64,000 bases of DNA from an uncultured Acetatifactor sp. (GTDB lineage Bacteria; Bacillota; Clostridia; Lachnospirales; Lachnospiraceae), in NCBI RefSeq assembly GCF_910585425.1, contig NZ_CAJUCP010000010.1, positions 49,191 to 113,190 of the forward strand, in the 5' to 3' direction. Position numbers and translations under genes: made by a program. The notes beneath the pieces are model-generated. The model was not told where the DNA came from and made no database searches. It saw only the letters and a list, made by a program, of their open reading frames with translations. The number at the start of each line of letters is the position of its first letter. Position 1 is the first letter of the stretch. Positions 8,076 to 16,928 of the stretch are shown here, one piece after another.

Positions 8076-9078
8076 CTATCATTTTCGGGTAAAGAGCAAA
8101 AGGGCATTGTTCGATTTTACATTGCGCAGGAACATCACTGTCATCAAGGGCGACAGCGCCACTGGCAAGACAACGCTCCTGCACATGCTGTATGAGCATC
8201 TTCGGACAGGACGGGAATCCGGTTACTCGGTATCCACCGATGCGGCTTATTATGTCTATCTGCGCCAGGAGGTTGGGATGCACTGGCAGGAAATTTTTTC
8301 CCGTCTGAAAGACACAGTCATCTTCATTGAGGAAAACAACGCGTTTATCTTTTCTCAGGAATTTGCTTCTTTTGTCCGCGACTCCGGAAATTATTTTGTG
8401 CTGGTGACCCGCGCGCCTCTTAAAATGCTGCCCTACAGCATACATGAGATTTACGAAATCCTGACCGTAGGAAAACGTGCAGATATAAAGGAGTCCTACC
8501 ATTATTTCAGGGAAATGTACAGCAATTATCCTGTGGCTGAGAACAATCGTATAGCATACGCCATAACGGAAGACAGCAACGCGGGCTTTCAGTTCTTCTC
8601 ACATGTCTTAAAGGACAGCACTCTGATAAGCGCAGGCGGAAACAGCAATATCCTTTCCTGTCTGGAGCAGACAACCTCCGGCGATATCCTGGCCATTGTA
8701 GACGGTGCCGCCTTTGGAGCCATGATTGAAAGCTGTCTGGAATATATAAAAGTACAGGCAAATCGGCGAATAGCCCTCTGGATGCCGGAATCTTTTGAGT
8801 ATCTGATACTGAAATCCGGGGTGCTTACCTCCAGGGAACTGGAGGATATCCTGGCTTCCCCCTGGAACTATGTGGAGGCAAAAGAGTCTGAAAGCTGGGA
8901 ACGCTTTTTTACACAGCTTTTGATATCTCTGGCAAAGGACACCCCTTTTCAATATTCCAAGCAGACCCTGAACCCCTCTTACCTGCAGGACAGAACTGTC
9001 AGGAAAATTATGGACAGCTTTCCGGCAGCCATAAGAAATCACCTGGCCTGCAGGCGTGAGAATCCCCCTCCTCTATGA
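8065..9078 (+). CDS. P-loop ATPase partner of DUF4869
   Basis: Protein of 337 residues with an N-terminal nucleotide-binding site: NITVIKGDSATGKTTLLHML (residues ~23-42, Walker A GDSATGKT) and a Walker B-like TVIFIEEN (~90-97), then FVLVTRAP as a sensor-like strand. After residue ~185 a second domain shows SAGGNSNILSCLEQ, DILAIVDGAAFGAMI and RRIALWMPESFEYLIL, an order resembling a TOPRIM fold, but with weakened acidic positions. The function is unknown. It overlaps the DUF4869 gene by 11 bases, implying that the products act together. Confidence 0.7.
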   Translation: MKGSYHFRVKSKRALFDFTLRRNITVIKGDSATGKTTLLHMLYEHLRTGRESGYSVSTDAAYYVYLRQEVGMHWQEIFSRLKDTVIFIEENNAFIFSQEFASFVRDSGNYFVLVTRAPLKMLPYSIHEIYEILTVGKRADIKESYHYFREMYSNYPVAENNRIAYAITEDSNAGFQFFSHVLKDSTLISAGGNSNILSCLEQTTSGDILAIVDGAAFGAMIESCLEYIKVQANRRIALWMPESFEYLILKSGVLTSRELEDILASPWNYVEAKESESWERFFTQLLISLAKDTPFQYSKQTLNPSYLQDRTVRKIMDSFPAAIRNHLACRRENPPPL

Positions 9079-9292
9079 TACAGCTATGGGGCTTCCACCA
9101 CAGACCTGGGATTGTAGATATGCCGGAACCGCCGCAGGCTAAAGGACTATCAAAAGATATCGCTACTGAGTTCCGTGGCCGTGCCACCCAAGTCCATGCG
9201 TTTCTACTGTCCTTTGATGAGTATTATTCTCATGTAGGCAGCGATGAGCGAAAGGTTCTGGACAGTGGTGGCATGGCTCTTTTTTCATGCTG

Positions 9293-11908
9293 TCAGTTAC
9301 GGAGTGATATCGCTTGAGGTTCGGGGGTGCCTGGGGACAGCACATCCGCCTGGGGCATATGCCATGTGGTGGTGACCTTGAACAGATCCCCGTCCACCTC
9401 CAGCGCCAGCTCCCCGCCCTGGAGCTCCATGAAGCTCTTGGCGATGGCAAGGCCCAGGCCGCTGCCCTCCGTGTTCCGGGAGGCGTCCCCCCGCACGAAC
9501 CGTTCCGTCAGCTCCGAGGAATCCACCGTTATCTCCTGGGCGGAGATATTCTTTAAGGTGATGATGACCATATCTCCTATCCGGAAGCCGTTCACATAGA
9601 CCCTGGTGCCCGGCAGGGCGTATTTCGCGATGTTGCCGAAGAGGTTCTCGTAGATGCGGTAGGTCTTCTGGCTGTCCAGGGGCAATATCACCTTCTCCTC
9701 CGTCAGGTTCATCCGCACGTCCAGCCCCGCCTCCCCCAGCTTATCCGACATCTCGAACGCCACCTGCTTCAGCAGGTTCATGATGTCCAGGTCCATGATG
9801 TTCAGCGTGATGTTCTGGGAGCTGGCCTTGCTGAACTCGAACAGATCCTCTATCAGGCTCTTGAGCCGCAGGGACTTCCGCTCCAGCGTATTCAGGTACT
9901 CCTCCCGCTGCTCCGGGGTGATGTCCTTCTCCTTCAGCAGATTGATGTATGTGATGATTGCAGTCAGCGGTGTCTTCAGATCGTGGGACATGTTCGTCAC
10001 CAGCTCCACCTTCATCCGCTGGCTCTTCACCTCCGTGTCCACAGCCTTCTGCAGCCCGTCCTGGATTTTGAACACCTGCTCCCTGAAGGGCTCGAAGATG
10101 CCCAAGTCCTCGGGAATGGACACGTTCAGGTTCCCCTGGGCAATCTCGTCCACAGCCTTCAGCAATATCCGGTAGCGTTTCTGCAGCTGGCTCACATATC
10201 GCCGCAGGATGATGTACAGCAGAACGGAGTAGACCACCACCACCGGGAAACCGCCTACCCAGAGGCTGCTTATCAGGAGCAGGATCACTGCGTTGGCAAT
10301 CAGCAGCTTGATAATCGTCCAGTTTGCGTCCTTCGTCAAATCCATATGCGCCACCGCCTCATAAGCCCCCACCGCCTTTCCTTTTATGAACGGGAAGAAA
10401 CGGTATATCAGGCTCCGCTGTCTGATATATCTCCACAGGCCCAGCTCCCGCAAAGCCCTGGCGCAGAGCCCCGCGTACCAGCAGCAGAACGCATACAGGG
10501 TGAGCGCCGCTATATTCAGCGCCATGGCCAGTACCTTGGCGCTGGTCAGGCTCAGGCCCAGATACTCCATAAACGCCCCCCCTGCCCTGCCGCTGGCCAC
10601 ATAGACGATTACGGAGAGAATCGCACTGCCGCTGGCCATCAGGCAGAACCCCACACAGACCAGGAATTCCAGCGAGACCGCGCAGGCCTTCTCCTCCATC
10701 CAGGGCTTTCCGGTCCCCGGCATGGGCAGGAACATCCCCAGCAGCGCCAGCCCTGCTATGCAAAGGCCCAGAATGCCCCCCAGGCCGAAGCTGTAATAAG
10801 CATGTGCGGAAAAGTTGTGATAGCTGGACGTGGCATAGAATTGGACTTCCGTGTCATAGGCCAATCCGCTGACCAGCTTGCCCACGTACAGGCCCTGGGA
10901 CTTCTCCTTTCTGGCCTCCCATTCCTCTGTGGAAATGGCGTAAGTCACGGTACAGCCCGCCGGCCCCTTCATCCGCCCGTATCTGCCGAAGGTATCCATG
11001 GCCTCGTCCAGCTGGCCCTGGATGGAATTCGCCCTGACGGCCTCATTGGCCAGCTTTCTGATCTGGCTCGCGTCCTTGCCGCAGATATCGTCCCCGATGG
11101 TTACATACCCTGCGTCGTCGAAGCGGAAGCTGAGCTGGAAATACTGGGCCTCAGCGCTTCTGTTCCTGTCGTCCACGGACATGTTCGTCACATATTTCCC
11201 GGTGGCATGGTCCTCGATGATATAGTCGTAGCAACTGTTCAGGTCCGCGAAATTCGTCTCCAGAGCGCCGAAGTATTCCTCCAGCGTCTGCATTTCGTAT
11301 TCCAGTTCATGGGAGTCTGTCCGGCCAATGTCGTAAACCTCCTGGCCGCCCGCGTAAGCCTCCAGCTCCTTTTCGTCCAGGATGCCCTCCTGTATATAGG
11401 CCTGCAGCTCCTCCCGGTTCAGATAACCTTCCTGGATGGCCTCCTGCATGGATATCCCCGTCAGCTCCTCCCGGGCATCGTACCCATCCTGCGCCATATC
11501 CGCCAGCAGATCCAGCAAATCCCTGTACTCCTGTCTCCGCTCCCTGTCCAGAAGCCACAGATGCCCCTCCTCCGTCTCCAGATAGATTTCGGAATAGTCC
11601 AGGAACTCCTCGCTCCGGGCATTGCACAGGTCGCGGTACAGCAGATAGCAGTTCTGGTAGAGCCAGGCGATGTTGTCCGCGGTCTCCAGGGGATTTTCCT
11701 CGAATTTCTCCGCCCTGGAACGGAAGATGCCATAGAAGCAGCTGAATACCACCGCAAAGGCCAGGCTTACCAGCATCCCCCTGTAGATCCAGGGCGCGTC
11801 GTGGCGCAGCCTCTTCAGGCCCCTGCGCTTTCTGCCGTCATTTCCGGAAGCCGTGTATGGCTGCTCCGCCAGTTCCGCCTGCTTCTTTTTGTGTCTAAAC
11901 AATCCCAT
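9293..11908 (-). CDS. large membrane sensor histidine kinase
   Basis: Sensor kinase of 871 residues for the response regulator at 12048-12758. A basic N-terminus and one membrane helix (~43-61) lead into a ~300-residue extracytoplasmic region rich in acidic helices, then a block of several membrane helices (~370-590). HisKA has the phosphorylated histidine in NMSHDLKTPLTA (near residue 640); the ATPase has ENLFGNIAKYAL and GSGLGLAIAKSFMELQGG. AGGAGGG precedes ATG 11908. The many membrane helices between sensor and kinase are unusual and suggest a bilayer or transport-linked signal. It is the last gene of the DedA/glycosyltransferase operon. Confidence 0.93.
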   Translation of the reverse strand: MGLFRHKKKQAELAEQPYTASGNDGRKRRGLKRLRHDAPWIYRGMLVSLAFAVVFSCFYGIFRSRAEKFEENPLETADNIAWLYQNCYLLYRDLCNARSEEFLDYSEIYLETEEGHLWLLDRERRQEYRDLLDLLADMAQDGYDAREELTGISMQEAIQEGYLNREELQAYIQEGILDEKELEAYAGGQEVYDIGRTDSHELEYEMQTLEEYFGALETNFADLNSCYDYIIEDHATGKYVTNMSVDDRNRSAEAQYFQLSFRFDDAGYVTIGDDICGKDASQIRKLANEAVRANSIQGQLDEAMDTFGRYGRMKGPAGCTVTYAISTEEWEARKEKSQGLYVGKLVSGLAYDTEVQFYATSSYHNFSAHAYYSFGLGGILGLCIAGLALLGMFLPMPGTGKPWMEEKACAVSLEFLVCVGFCLMASGSAILSVIVYVASGRAGGAFMEYLGLSLTSAKVLAMALNIAALTLYAFCCWYAGLCARALRELGLWRYIRQRSLIYRFFPFIKGKAVGAYEAVAHMDLTKDANWTIIKLLIANAVILLLISSLWVGGFPVVVVYSVLLYIILRRYVSQLQKRYRILLKAVDEIAQGNLNVSIPEDLGIFEPFREQVFKIQDGLQKAVDTEVKSQRMKVELVTNMSHDLKTPLTAIITYINLLKEKDITPEQREEYLNTLERKSLRLKSLIEDLFEFSKASSQNITLNIMDLDIMNLLKQVAFEMSDKLGEAGLDVRMNLTEEKVILPLDSQKTYRIYENLFGNIAKYALPGTRVYVNGFRIGDMVIITLKNISAQEITVDSSELTERFVRGDASRNTEGSGLGLAIAKSFMELQGGELALEVDGDLFKVTTTWHMPQADVLSPGTPEPQAISLRN

Positions 11909-12047
11909 AGCGCCCTCCTGCTATCCTTGCCCCCATTGGCCAAACACCCGTTCTCCGCATGTCCCATGCTTCGTCCGGCAGCCAGCCGTCATCCTTCCAT
12001 GCCTGAAAAAATCCTGCCATCCGCCTGCCCCGCTTCCAGCAGACGGC

Positions 12048-12758
12048 TTACTGTCTGTCGATTTTGTAGCCCACGCCCCACACTACCTTCAGATACTTGG
12101 GATTCTTGGGGTCGATTTCGATTTTCTCCCGGATGTTGCGCACATGTACCATGATGGTGTCCGTGTTCACGGCCTTCTCGTTCCAGATGCGCTCATAAAT
12201 CTCGTCCGCGGAGAAGACCCTGCCGGGGTTCTTGATCAGGAGCTGCACGATTTTGAACTCCATGGGCGTCAGCTTCACAGGCTCCCCGTCCACGCTCACC
12301 TCCACGGTGTCCTCGTTCAGCTCCAGGCCGCCGATGGTATAGATATGGTCTTTGTTCCCGTCCTCCTTCAGGGCGGACAGATATTTGGAATACCTGCGCA
12401 GATGGGAATTGACCCGGGCCAGGAGCTCCAGCGGCGTGAAGGGCTTGGTCACGTAGTCGTCCGCCCCCATGTTCAGGCCCATGATCTTGTCTACCTCCTC
12501 GGACTTGGCGGAGAGCATGATGACGGGGAACTCGTATTCCTTTGAACGCAGCTTCATCAGCATGGTGACCCCGTCCATCACGGGCATCATGATGTCCACG
12601 ATTGCCAGATGTATCTCCTCCTGCTCCACCACCTTCAGCCCCTCTGCGCCGTTGGCGGCCTCATATACCTCATATCCCTGATTCCTCAGGTAGATTTCGA
12701 TGCCCTCCCGAATCTCCTTGTCGTCTTCGACCACCAATACGTGATACTTCTGATCCAT
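12048..12758 (-). CDS. OmpR-family response regulator
   Basis: DNA-binding response regulator, 236 residues: receiver domain (residues ~5-120) with VEDDKE, phosphoacceptor region LAIVDIMMPVMDG, conserved S/T at MLSAKS and K at VTKPF, followed by a winged helix (~135-235) ending KYLKVVWGVGYKID. The chosen start is ATG 12758 with GGAGGGACAAC before it, seven codons inside the longest open frame. It lies 139 bases before its kinase gene and 95 bases after the glycosyltransferase stop. Confidence 0.95.
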   Translation of the reverse strand: MDQKYHVLVVEDDKEIREGIEIYLRNQGYEVYEAANGAEGLKVVEQEEIHLAIVDIMMPVMDGVTMLMKLRSKEYEFPVIMLSAKSEEVDKIMGLNMGADDYVTKPFTPLELLARVNSHLRRYSKYLSALKEDGNKDHIYTIGGLELNEDTVEVSVDGEPVKLTPMEFKIVQLLIKNPGRVFSADEIYERIWNEKAVNTDTIMVHVRNIREKIEIDPKNPKYLKVVWGVGYKIDRQ

Positions 12759-12853
12759 TGTTGTCCCTCCGGTTTTCATCGCGGATTCCGGCTGTCCGGG
12801 AAGGCCTTTTTATGGAATCCATATCAAGGCCGGATAAGGGCTCCGAAGGAATG

Positions 12854-14098
12854 TCAGCCCTCCAGCAGCAGCCGGATGTTCCGCTTTTTCTGTGTTGCGT
12901 TATCCGCAATAACACTATTATAATAATGAACCGCTTTTAACGCAACAGCTTCTTCCCGGTAAAGGGCAGCTTTTTGCAGGGCGTTCTCCGACATCCGGCT
13001 GTGACAGGCCTCCTCCAGAAATTCCGTAACTTTGGCGGCGTACTCCTGTGAATCCTCTCCGGTGAGGATGCCGTTCACCCCATCATCCACCAGATCCTCC
13101 ACTCCTGACGCCTTCACGGCGATCACGGGGGTGGCGCCGGCAAAGGCCTCCAGCACCACGATGCCCTGGGTCTCTGTCTTCGAGGCGAAAAGGAACGCGT
13201 CCGCCGCCTTGAAATAGACGGTAATCCGTTCATTCGGAATCGTTCCTGTGAATACCAGGTTCTCCTGAAGCCCAAGCTGCCTGCTGCGCTCCTCCAGGGC
13301 CTTCCTGTCCGGCCCGTCCCCCACCATCAGCATACGGAAGGGCTTTCCGTAGAGGGACTTCACCCGGGCCAGGCTTTCCAGCAGGAAGGAGACGTTCTTC
13401 TCCCCCGCCATCCTGGAAACCGTCAGGAGAAGCGGCATATGCTCCGCCCCGTATCGCCTGCGAAGCTCTCCGGCCTCCTCCCGGCCCACGCGGAAATTCC
13501 TCTGCTCGATGCCCGTGGGCAGGATTCCGGTACGCTCTCCCGGCACATGGCATATGTCCGTGAGATACCGCTGCATCCCTAAGGTGGGCGCGAAGACGAA
13601 ATTGCAGTGCTTCAGGAAGCCGCGGAGGTAAAAGGGCATGATTCTGTCCAGCTTGCAGATTCCTTTTGTATAGCAGCTTGCGTACTGCTCATATCTGGTG
13701 TGGTAGGTGAACACCAGCGGGATATGGAACTTGCGGGACAGATGCACTGCCGTCCGCCCGATGAGCATGGGATGGTGCACATGGATGATGTCGAACGCCT
13801 TCCTGCGGAATTCCTTTTCTATCCTGATGTCGAATGGATTCGGGAGCACGATTCCGCCGATGAAATGCTTCATGCAGGTGGCATAGCGGAATACGTTCTC
13901 TGTGGAATGCTCTTTTTCCATGGAATGCTCTTTTTCCATGGAATGCTCTTTTTCCATATCCTGTTGTTCTTTATATGTAGGCGCGAAGATCGTCACCTCG
14001 TGTCCCAGCGCCTCCAGTCCCCTGGCCAGCCGTTCTATGGAGATAGGCACACCGCCCATAATCGGCTTGTAGTTGTTTGTCATTAATGCAATCCTCAT
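12854..14098 (-). CDS. GT4-family glycosyltransferase
   Basis: Retaining glycosyltransferase of the GT-B fold, 414 residues. It starts MRIALMTNNYKPIMGGVPIS, the usual N-terminal glycine-rich loop, and carries the nucleotide-sugar EX7E motif in ETQGIVVLEAF (residues ~292-302). The likely role is adding a hexose to a lipid or envelope glycan (diacylglycerol glucosyltransferase relatives start alike), fitting the neighbouring DedA protein. Near residues 48-66 a hexapeptide MEKEHS is repeated three times. The start lies 32 bases after the DedA stop. Confidence 0.9.
   Translation of the reverse strand: MRIALMTNNYKPIMGGVPISIERLARGLEALGHEVTIFAPTYKEQQDMEKEHSMEKEHSMEKEHSTENVFRYATCMKHFIGGIVLPNPFDIRIEKEFRRKAFDIIHVHHPMLIGRTAVHLSRKFHIPLVFTYHTRYEQYASCYTKGICKLDRIMPFYLRGFLKHCNFVFAPTLGMQRYLTDICHVPGERTGILPTGIEQRNFRVGREEAGELRRRYGAEHMPLLLTVSRMAGEKNVSFLLESLARVKSLYGKPFRMLMVGDGPDRKALEERSRQLGLQENLVFTGTIPNERITVYFKAADAFLFASKTETQGIVVLEAFAGATPVIAVKASGVEDLVDDGVNGILTGEDSQEYAAKVTEFLEEACHSRMSENALQKAALYREEAVALKAVHYYNSVIADNATQKKRNIRLLLEG
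13903..13956 (-). repeat. three perfect 18-base tandem repeats inside the glycosyltransferase gene
   Basis: TGGAATGCTCTTTTTCCA (top strand) is repeated exactly at 13903-13920, 13921-13938 and 13939-13956. In the coding direction each copy adds MEKEHS, so copy-number change keeps frame. Confidence 0.95.
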
Positions 14099-14130
14099 CT
14101 GTCATACCAGCCTTTCTTTAAAAATCCGCT

Positions 14131-14646
14131 TTAAGCTATTCCAAATACCTGAAAAATCTTATCGCCCATCAGATAGCCAGCCCCCACGAACACGAAATTC
14201 CAGATCAGGATTCCGCAGGCGGAGCTGATGACATATTTCGTCAGGTTCATTTTGATGACGCCTGCGGGAATGGATACGATGGTGCGGATCATGGGAATCA
14301 GCTTCCCCAGGAATACGCCCATGCTGCCCTTCCTCCTGATCCATTCCAGGTTCTTCTCCAGAGCCTCTTTCTGCTTGGGGAACCTCCTGGTATAGGCGTT
14401 CAGGAACAGCTCGCCGCCCTTGCGCCCCAGCACATACAGGGCCAGGCTCCCCGCAAGGCCCGCCGCCAGGGTGATCGCCATCACCCAGAAGAAATTGATG
14501 TTCCCTTTGGCCGCCATGATGCCGGACAGAGGCATGATGATGCCCGCCGGAAAGCCCGGCAGGTTCAGATACTCCAGGAACACGATCACGAATATGGCGA
14601 TGGCTCCGTATCTGGTGAAATAATAAGTGATTGATGATAAGTCCAT
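14131..14646 (-). CDS. DedA-family membrane protein
   Basis: Membrane protein of 171 residues in the DedA/SNARE-associated group, whose members flip or recycle polyprenyl-phosphate and phospholipid. Visible features are the N-terminal reentrant region LEYLNLPGFPAGIIMPLSGI, the GSLALYVLGRKGG segment and the conserved FLGKLIPMIRTIVSIPAGV with its arginine and proline/glycine pattern. GGGAGGAAAGAA before ATG 14646 decides the start; the longer open frame lacks a ribosome site. It heads the operon with the glycosyltransferase and the two-component pair. Confidence 0.92.
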   Translation of the reverse strand: MDLSSITYYFTRYGAIAIFVIVFLEYLNLPGFPAGIIMPLSGIMAAKGNINFFWVMAITLAAGLAGSLALYVLGRKGGELFLNAYTRRFPKQKEALEKNLEWIRRKGSMGVFLGKLIPMIRTIVSIPAGVIKMNLTKYVISSACGILIWNFVFVGAGYLMGDKIFQVFGIA

Positions 14647-14975
14647 TTTCTTTCCTCCCTCTCTTCCCGGCAATGGCTTCCCGGTGCATGGCTTGCTGTT
14701 GTTAGGGATAGTATATGGAGAAAAAATAAATTGCAGACGCAGGGTTTTCTCAAGAATTCCTAAAGATATTTTAAGGAAATGCGGAATGAATCCAGGATGC
14801 TGGCCACATGTTTTAAGAGGTGTGCAGCATAGCGAATACGCAACTACATTCACGCAGAATTATGGCGAATCCCAAAAAACATTCACGTTGTTTAGCGTCG
14901 TTTTTATAAATAAAGTCCTTGATTTTTACACGAATATGCATTATACTATATTCACTATCAACTGGAGGACCACCC
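14647..14975. other. 329-base intergenic region between DedA and the DUF4143 ATPase
   Basis: Divergent control region with no gene that I can support. The right end holds the ATPase promoter (14919-14947). On the minus side, near 14707-14735, an AT-rich stretch with TATACT could serve dedA, but no good -35 box stands at the right distance. The middle is AT-rich with no clear hairpin. Confidence 0.6.
14919..14947 (+). promoter_or_regulatory. sigma-A promoter of the DUF4143 ATPase gene
   Basis: TTGATT (14919-14924), 17-base spacer, TATACT (14942-14947), 28 bases before the ATG. Confidence 0.7.
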
Positions 14976-16271
14976 ATGTATAGAAGAATCCTGGGCTTTC
15001 TGGAATCATGGAAGGAAAACGCGCACCGCAAGCCCCTCATCTTGCAGGGCGCAAGGCAGGTGGGAAAAACCTACTCTATTTTAGAGTTTGGGCGTACCCA
15101 CTACGACAATGTGGCGTATTTCAATTTTGAGACCAATCCAAAACTGAATAAAACCTTTGAGGAAAATATCAGCCCGGACTATCTGATTCCGATTTTATCG
15201 CATATCGCAGGCCAGACTATCGTGAGGGAAAAAACGCTGATCGTATTTGACGAGGTGCAGCTCTGCGAACGGGCTTTGACGGCGCTGAAATACTTTTGCG
15301 AGGACGCTCCCGACTATCATATCATCGTGGCAGGCAGCTTGCTGGGCGTAGCCGTCAATCGGGCAAGATATTCATTTCCGGTGGGCAAGGTGGACATGAA
15401 GACCCTCTACCCTATGGATATGGAGGAATTTATGCTTGCCATGGGCGAAGAGGCCCTGGTAGAGCAGATCAAAAGATGCTTTGAGACAGATACGCCGATG
15501 CCCGCTGCCCTCCACGATGCGGCAATGCGAATCTACCGCCAGTATCTTGTGGTAGGCGGTATGCCGGAGTGCGTCAGGCAGTTCGCGGAGACAATGAATC
15601 ATGTCCTTGTCCGCCATACCCAGGACACCATCCTCGCAAGCTATCTCAACGATATGAGCAAATACAACAACCTGAATGAAATCAAGAAGACCAGGCTTGC
15701 CTATGACAGCATTACCGTCCAGCTCTCGAAGAAGAATACCCGTTTCCAATATAAGCTGATCAAGAAGGGCGGACGGGCCTCTGAATTCGAAAATGCCATC
15801 GAATGGCTCTGCCTGTCCGGCATCGTCTCTCAGGTCTACAGGGTGGAACAGGTCAAAAAGCCCCTGGAAAACTATCGCGATATTGACGCGTTCAAAATCT
15901 ATGTGTCCGACTTGGGGCTGCTCTGCGCCAAGAAAGACCTGGCCGCCAACGATGTTCTCTACATGGTCGAGGAGCTGAACGACTTCAAGGGCGGTATGGC
16001 AGAAAATTATGTCAATGTGCAGCTTTCCATCCGCGGATATCACACTTGTTATTGGGAGTCCGAACGCGGGGCCGAAATAGATTTCGTCATTCAGCGTGAC
16101 GGGCAGCTGATTCCGATTGAGGTAAAGTCCGCCGACAACACCAAGGCAAAGAGCCTGAAGGTCTATATGGATGCCTACAGGCCCGCCTATGCCATTAAGC
16201 TCTCTGCGAAGAACTTTGCGTTTGAGGACAATAAGAAGATTGTGCCCCTTTATGCGGCGTTCTGTATTTAG
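14976..16271 (+). CDS. AAA ATPase with C-terminal DUF4143 domain
   Basis: Protein of 431 residues: ATPase residues ~1-170 with Walker A QGARQVGKT and Walker B TLIVFDEVQL, then a DUF4143 region ending in a PD-(D/E)XK-like nuclease core: GAEIDFVIQRDG followed by LIPIEVKSAD (residues ~375-400). The large family is common and poorly understood; links to DNA or conflict systems are suspected. CTGGAGGAC before ATG 14976 decides the start. It is unrelated to the upstream operon, AT-richer than the host genes, and has a paralogue at 61382-62746. Confidence 0.9.
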   Translation: MYRRILGFLESWKENAHRKPLILQGARQVGKTYSILEFGRTHYDNVAYFNFETNPKLNKTFEENISPDYLIPILSHIAGQTIVREKTLIVFDEVQLCERALTALKYFCEDAPDYHIIVAGSLLGVAVNRARYSFPVGKVDMKTLYPMDMEEFMLAMGEEALVEQIKRCFETDTPMPAALHDAAMRIYRQYLVVGGMPECVRQFAETMNHVLVRHTQDTILASYLNDMSKYNNLNEIKKTRLAYDSITVQLSKKNTRFQYKLIKKGGRASEFENAIEWLCLSGIVSQVYRVEQVKKPLENYRDIDAFKIYVSDLGLLCAKKDLAANDVLYMVEELNDFKGGMAENYVNVQLSIRGYHTCYWESERGAEIDFVIQRDGQLIPIEVKSADNTKAKSLKVYMDAYRPAYAIKLSAKNFAFEDNKKIVPLYAAFCI

Positions 16272-16337
16272 TCCTGCTACCGTTCCTGTAAAACCCACTC
16301 CATCGGTATAAAAATGCTAACAGAGTGATAATGCCGT

Positions 16338-16365
16338 TTGACACTGTAAACACAAAACTTAATTC
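16338..16365 (+). promoter_or_regulatory. sigma-A promoter of the XRE gene at 16387
   Basis: TTGACA (16338-16343), 16-base spacer, TAATTC (16360-16365), 21 bases before the ATG. GTTT...AAAC around the -35 box forms a weak inverted repeat that could be an operator. Confidence 0.55.
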
Positions 16366-16386
16366 TGACTTCAGCGAGGTGATGAT

Positions 16387-16713
16387 ATGGTTTGCGACAG
16401 GCTTAGAACCCTCTTACAGGAGCTCGACATGTCTCAGCGCCAATTTGCGATGAAGATAAATCTTGATGCCGGATATTTTTCAAAGATTATGCAGGGTAAA
16501 GTAAACCCTCCCAGCCGAATCCTGTTATTGATCGAAAATGTCTTTCATGTCAACAAAGACTGGCTGGAAAACGGCGAGGGAGAGATATTCTCCACCCAGG
16601 GAATATCTTTAGCCAAGAGACAGGTGCTGGAATCCATAGATACGCTTACGGATGAACAGGTAAATGCTGTTTCTTCTTTTATCAGATATTTAACCGAAAA
16701 CAAAGAATCATGA
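16387..16713 (+). CDS. XRE-family helix-turn-helix regulator
   Basis: Regulator of 108 residues. The Cro/CI fold is in residues ~5-65, with MSQRQFAMKINLDAGYFSKI as the helix-turn-helix, KVNPPSRILLLIENVFHVNK and WLENGEGEIF, a phrase typical of phage-like repressors. The remaining 40 residues are helical. GAGGTGATG precedes the ATG by 3 bases. It has its own promoter, follows the DUF4143 ATPase by 115 bases and ends at a strong terminator. No phage gene is near, so its target may be itself or the ATPase. Confidence 0.88.
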   Translation: MVCDRLRTLLQELDMSQRQFAMKINLDAGYFSKIMQGKVNPPSRILLLIENVFHVNKDWLENGEGEIFSTQGISLAKRQVLESIDTLTDEQVNAVSSFIRYLTENKES

Positions 16714-16723
16714 ATTGTGATAA

Positions 16724-16777
16724 AAAAACAGAGGTGCGGCGGTAACTTTCACAAGTCACCACATCACCTCTGTTTTT
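16724..16777. terminator. bidirectional terminator between the XRE gene and ilvC
   Basis: Perfect 13-base inverted repeat AAAAACAGAGGTG (16724-16736) and CACCTCTGTTTTT (16765-16777). T-runs follow on both strands, so it can end the XRE gene (plus) and the long metH/ilv operon (minus). Confidence 0.85.
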
Positions 16778-16928
16778 GTCGGACTGCCTGTTTCCCGGCA
16801 ATCCTTTTCTTTTTAGACAGCAGAATACAACGCTGCTGCCGGGTCACAGATTTATCTCCCGAAAATCAATCCATAAATCATCGTCCGTCAGTTCTTACGG
16901 GATGTTCCGTTTTGAGAAGCAGACCGCT

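Noticed and set aside
9079..9292. Gene or transposase remnant between the DUF4869 pair and the kinase
   Set aside because: The 80-codon plus-strand frame (9075-9317) overlaps the kinase end and has no ribosome site or recognisable motif; the minus frames contain stops. Nothing can be supported there.
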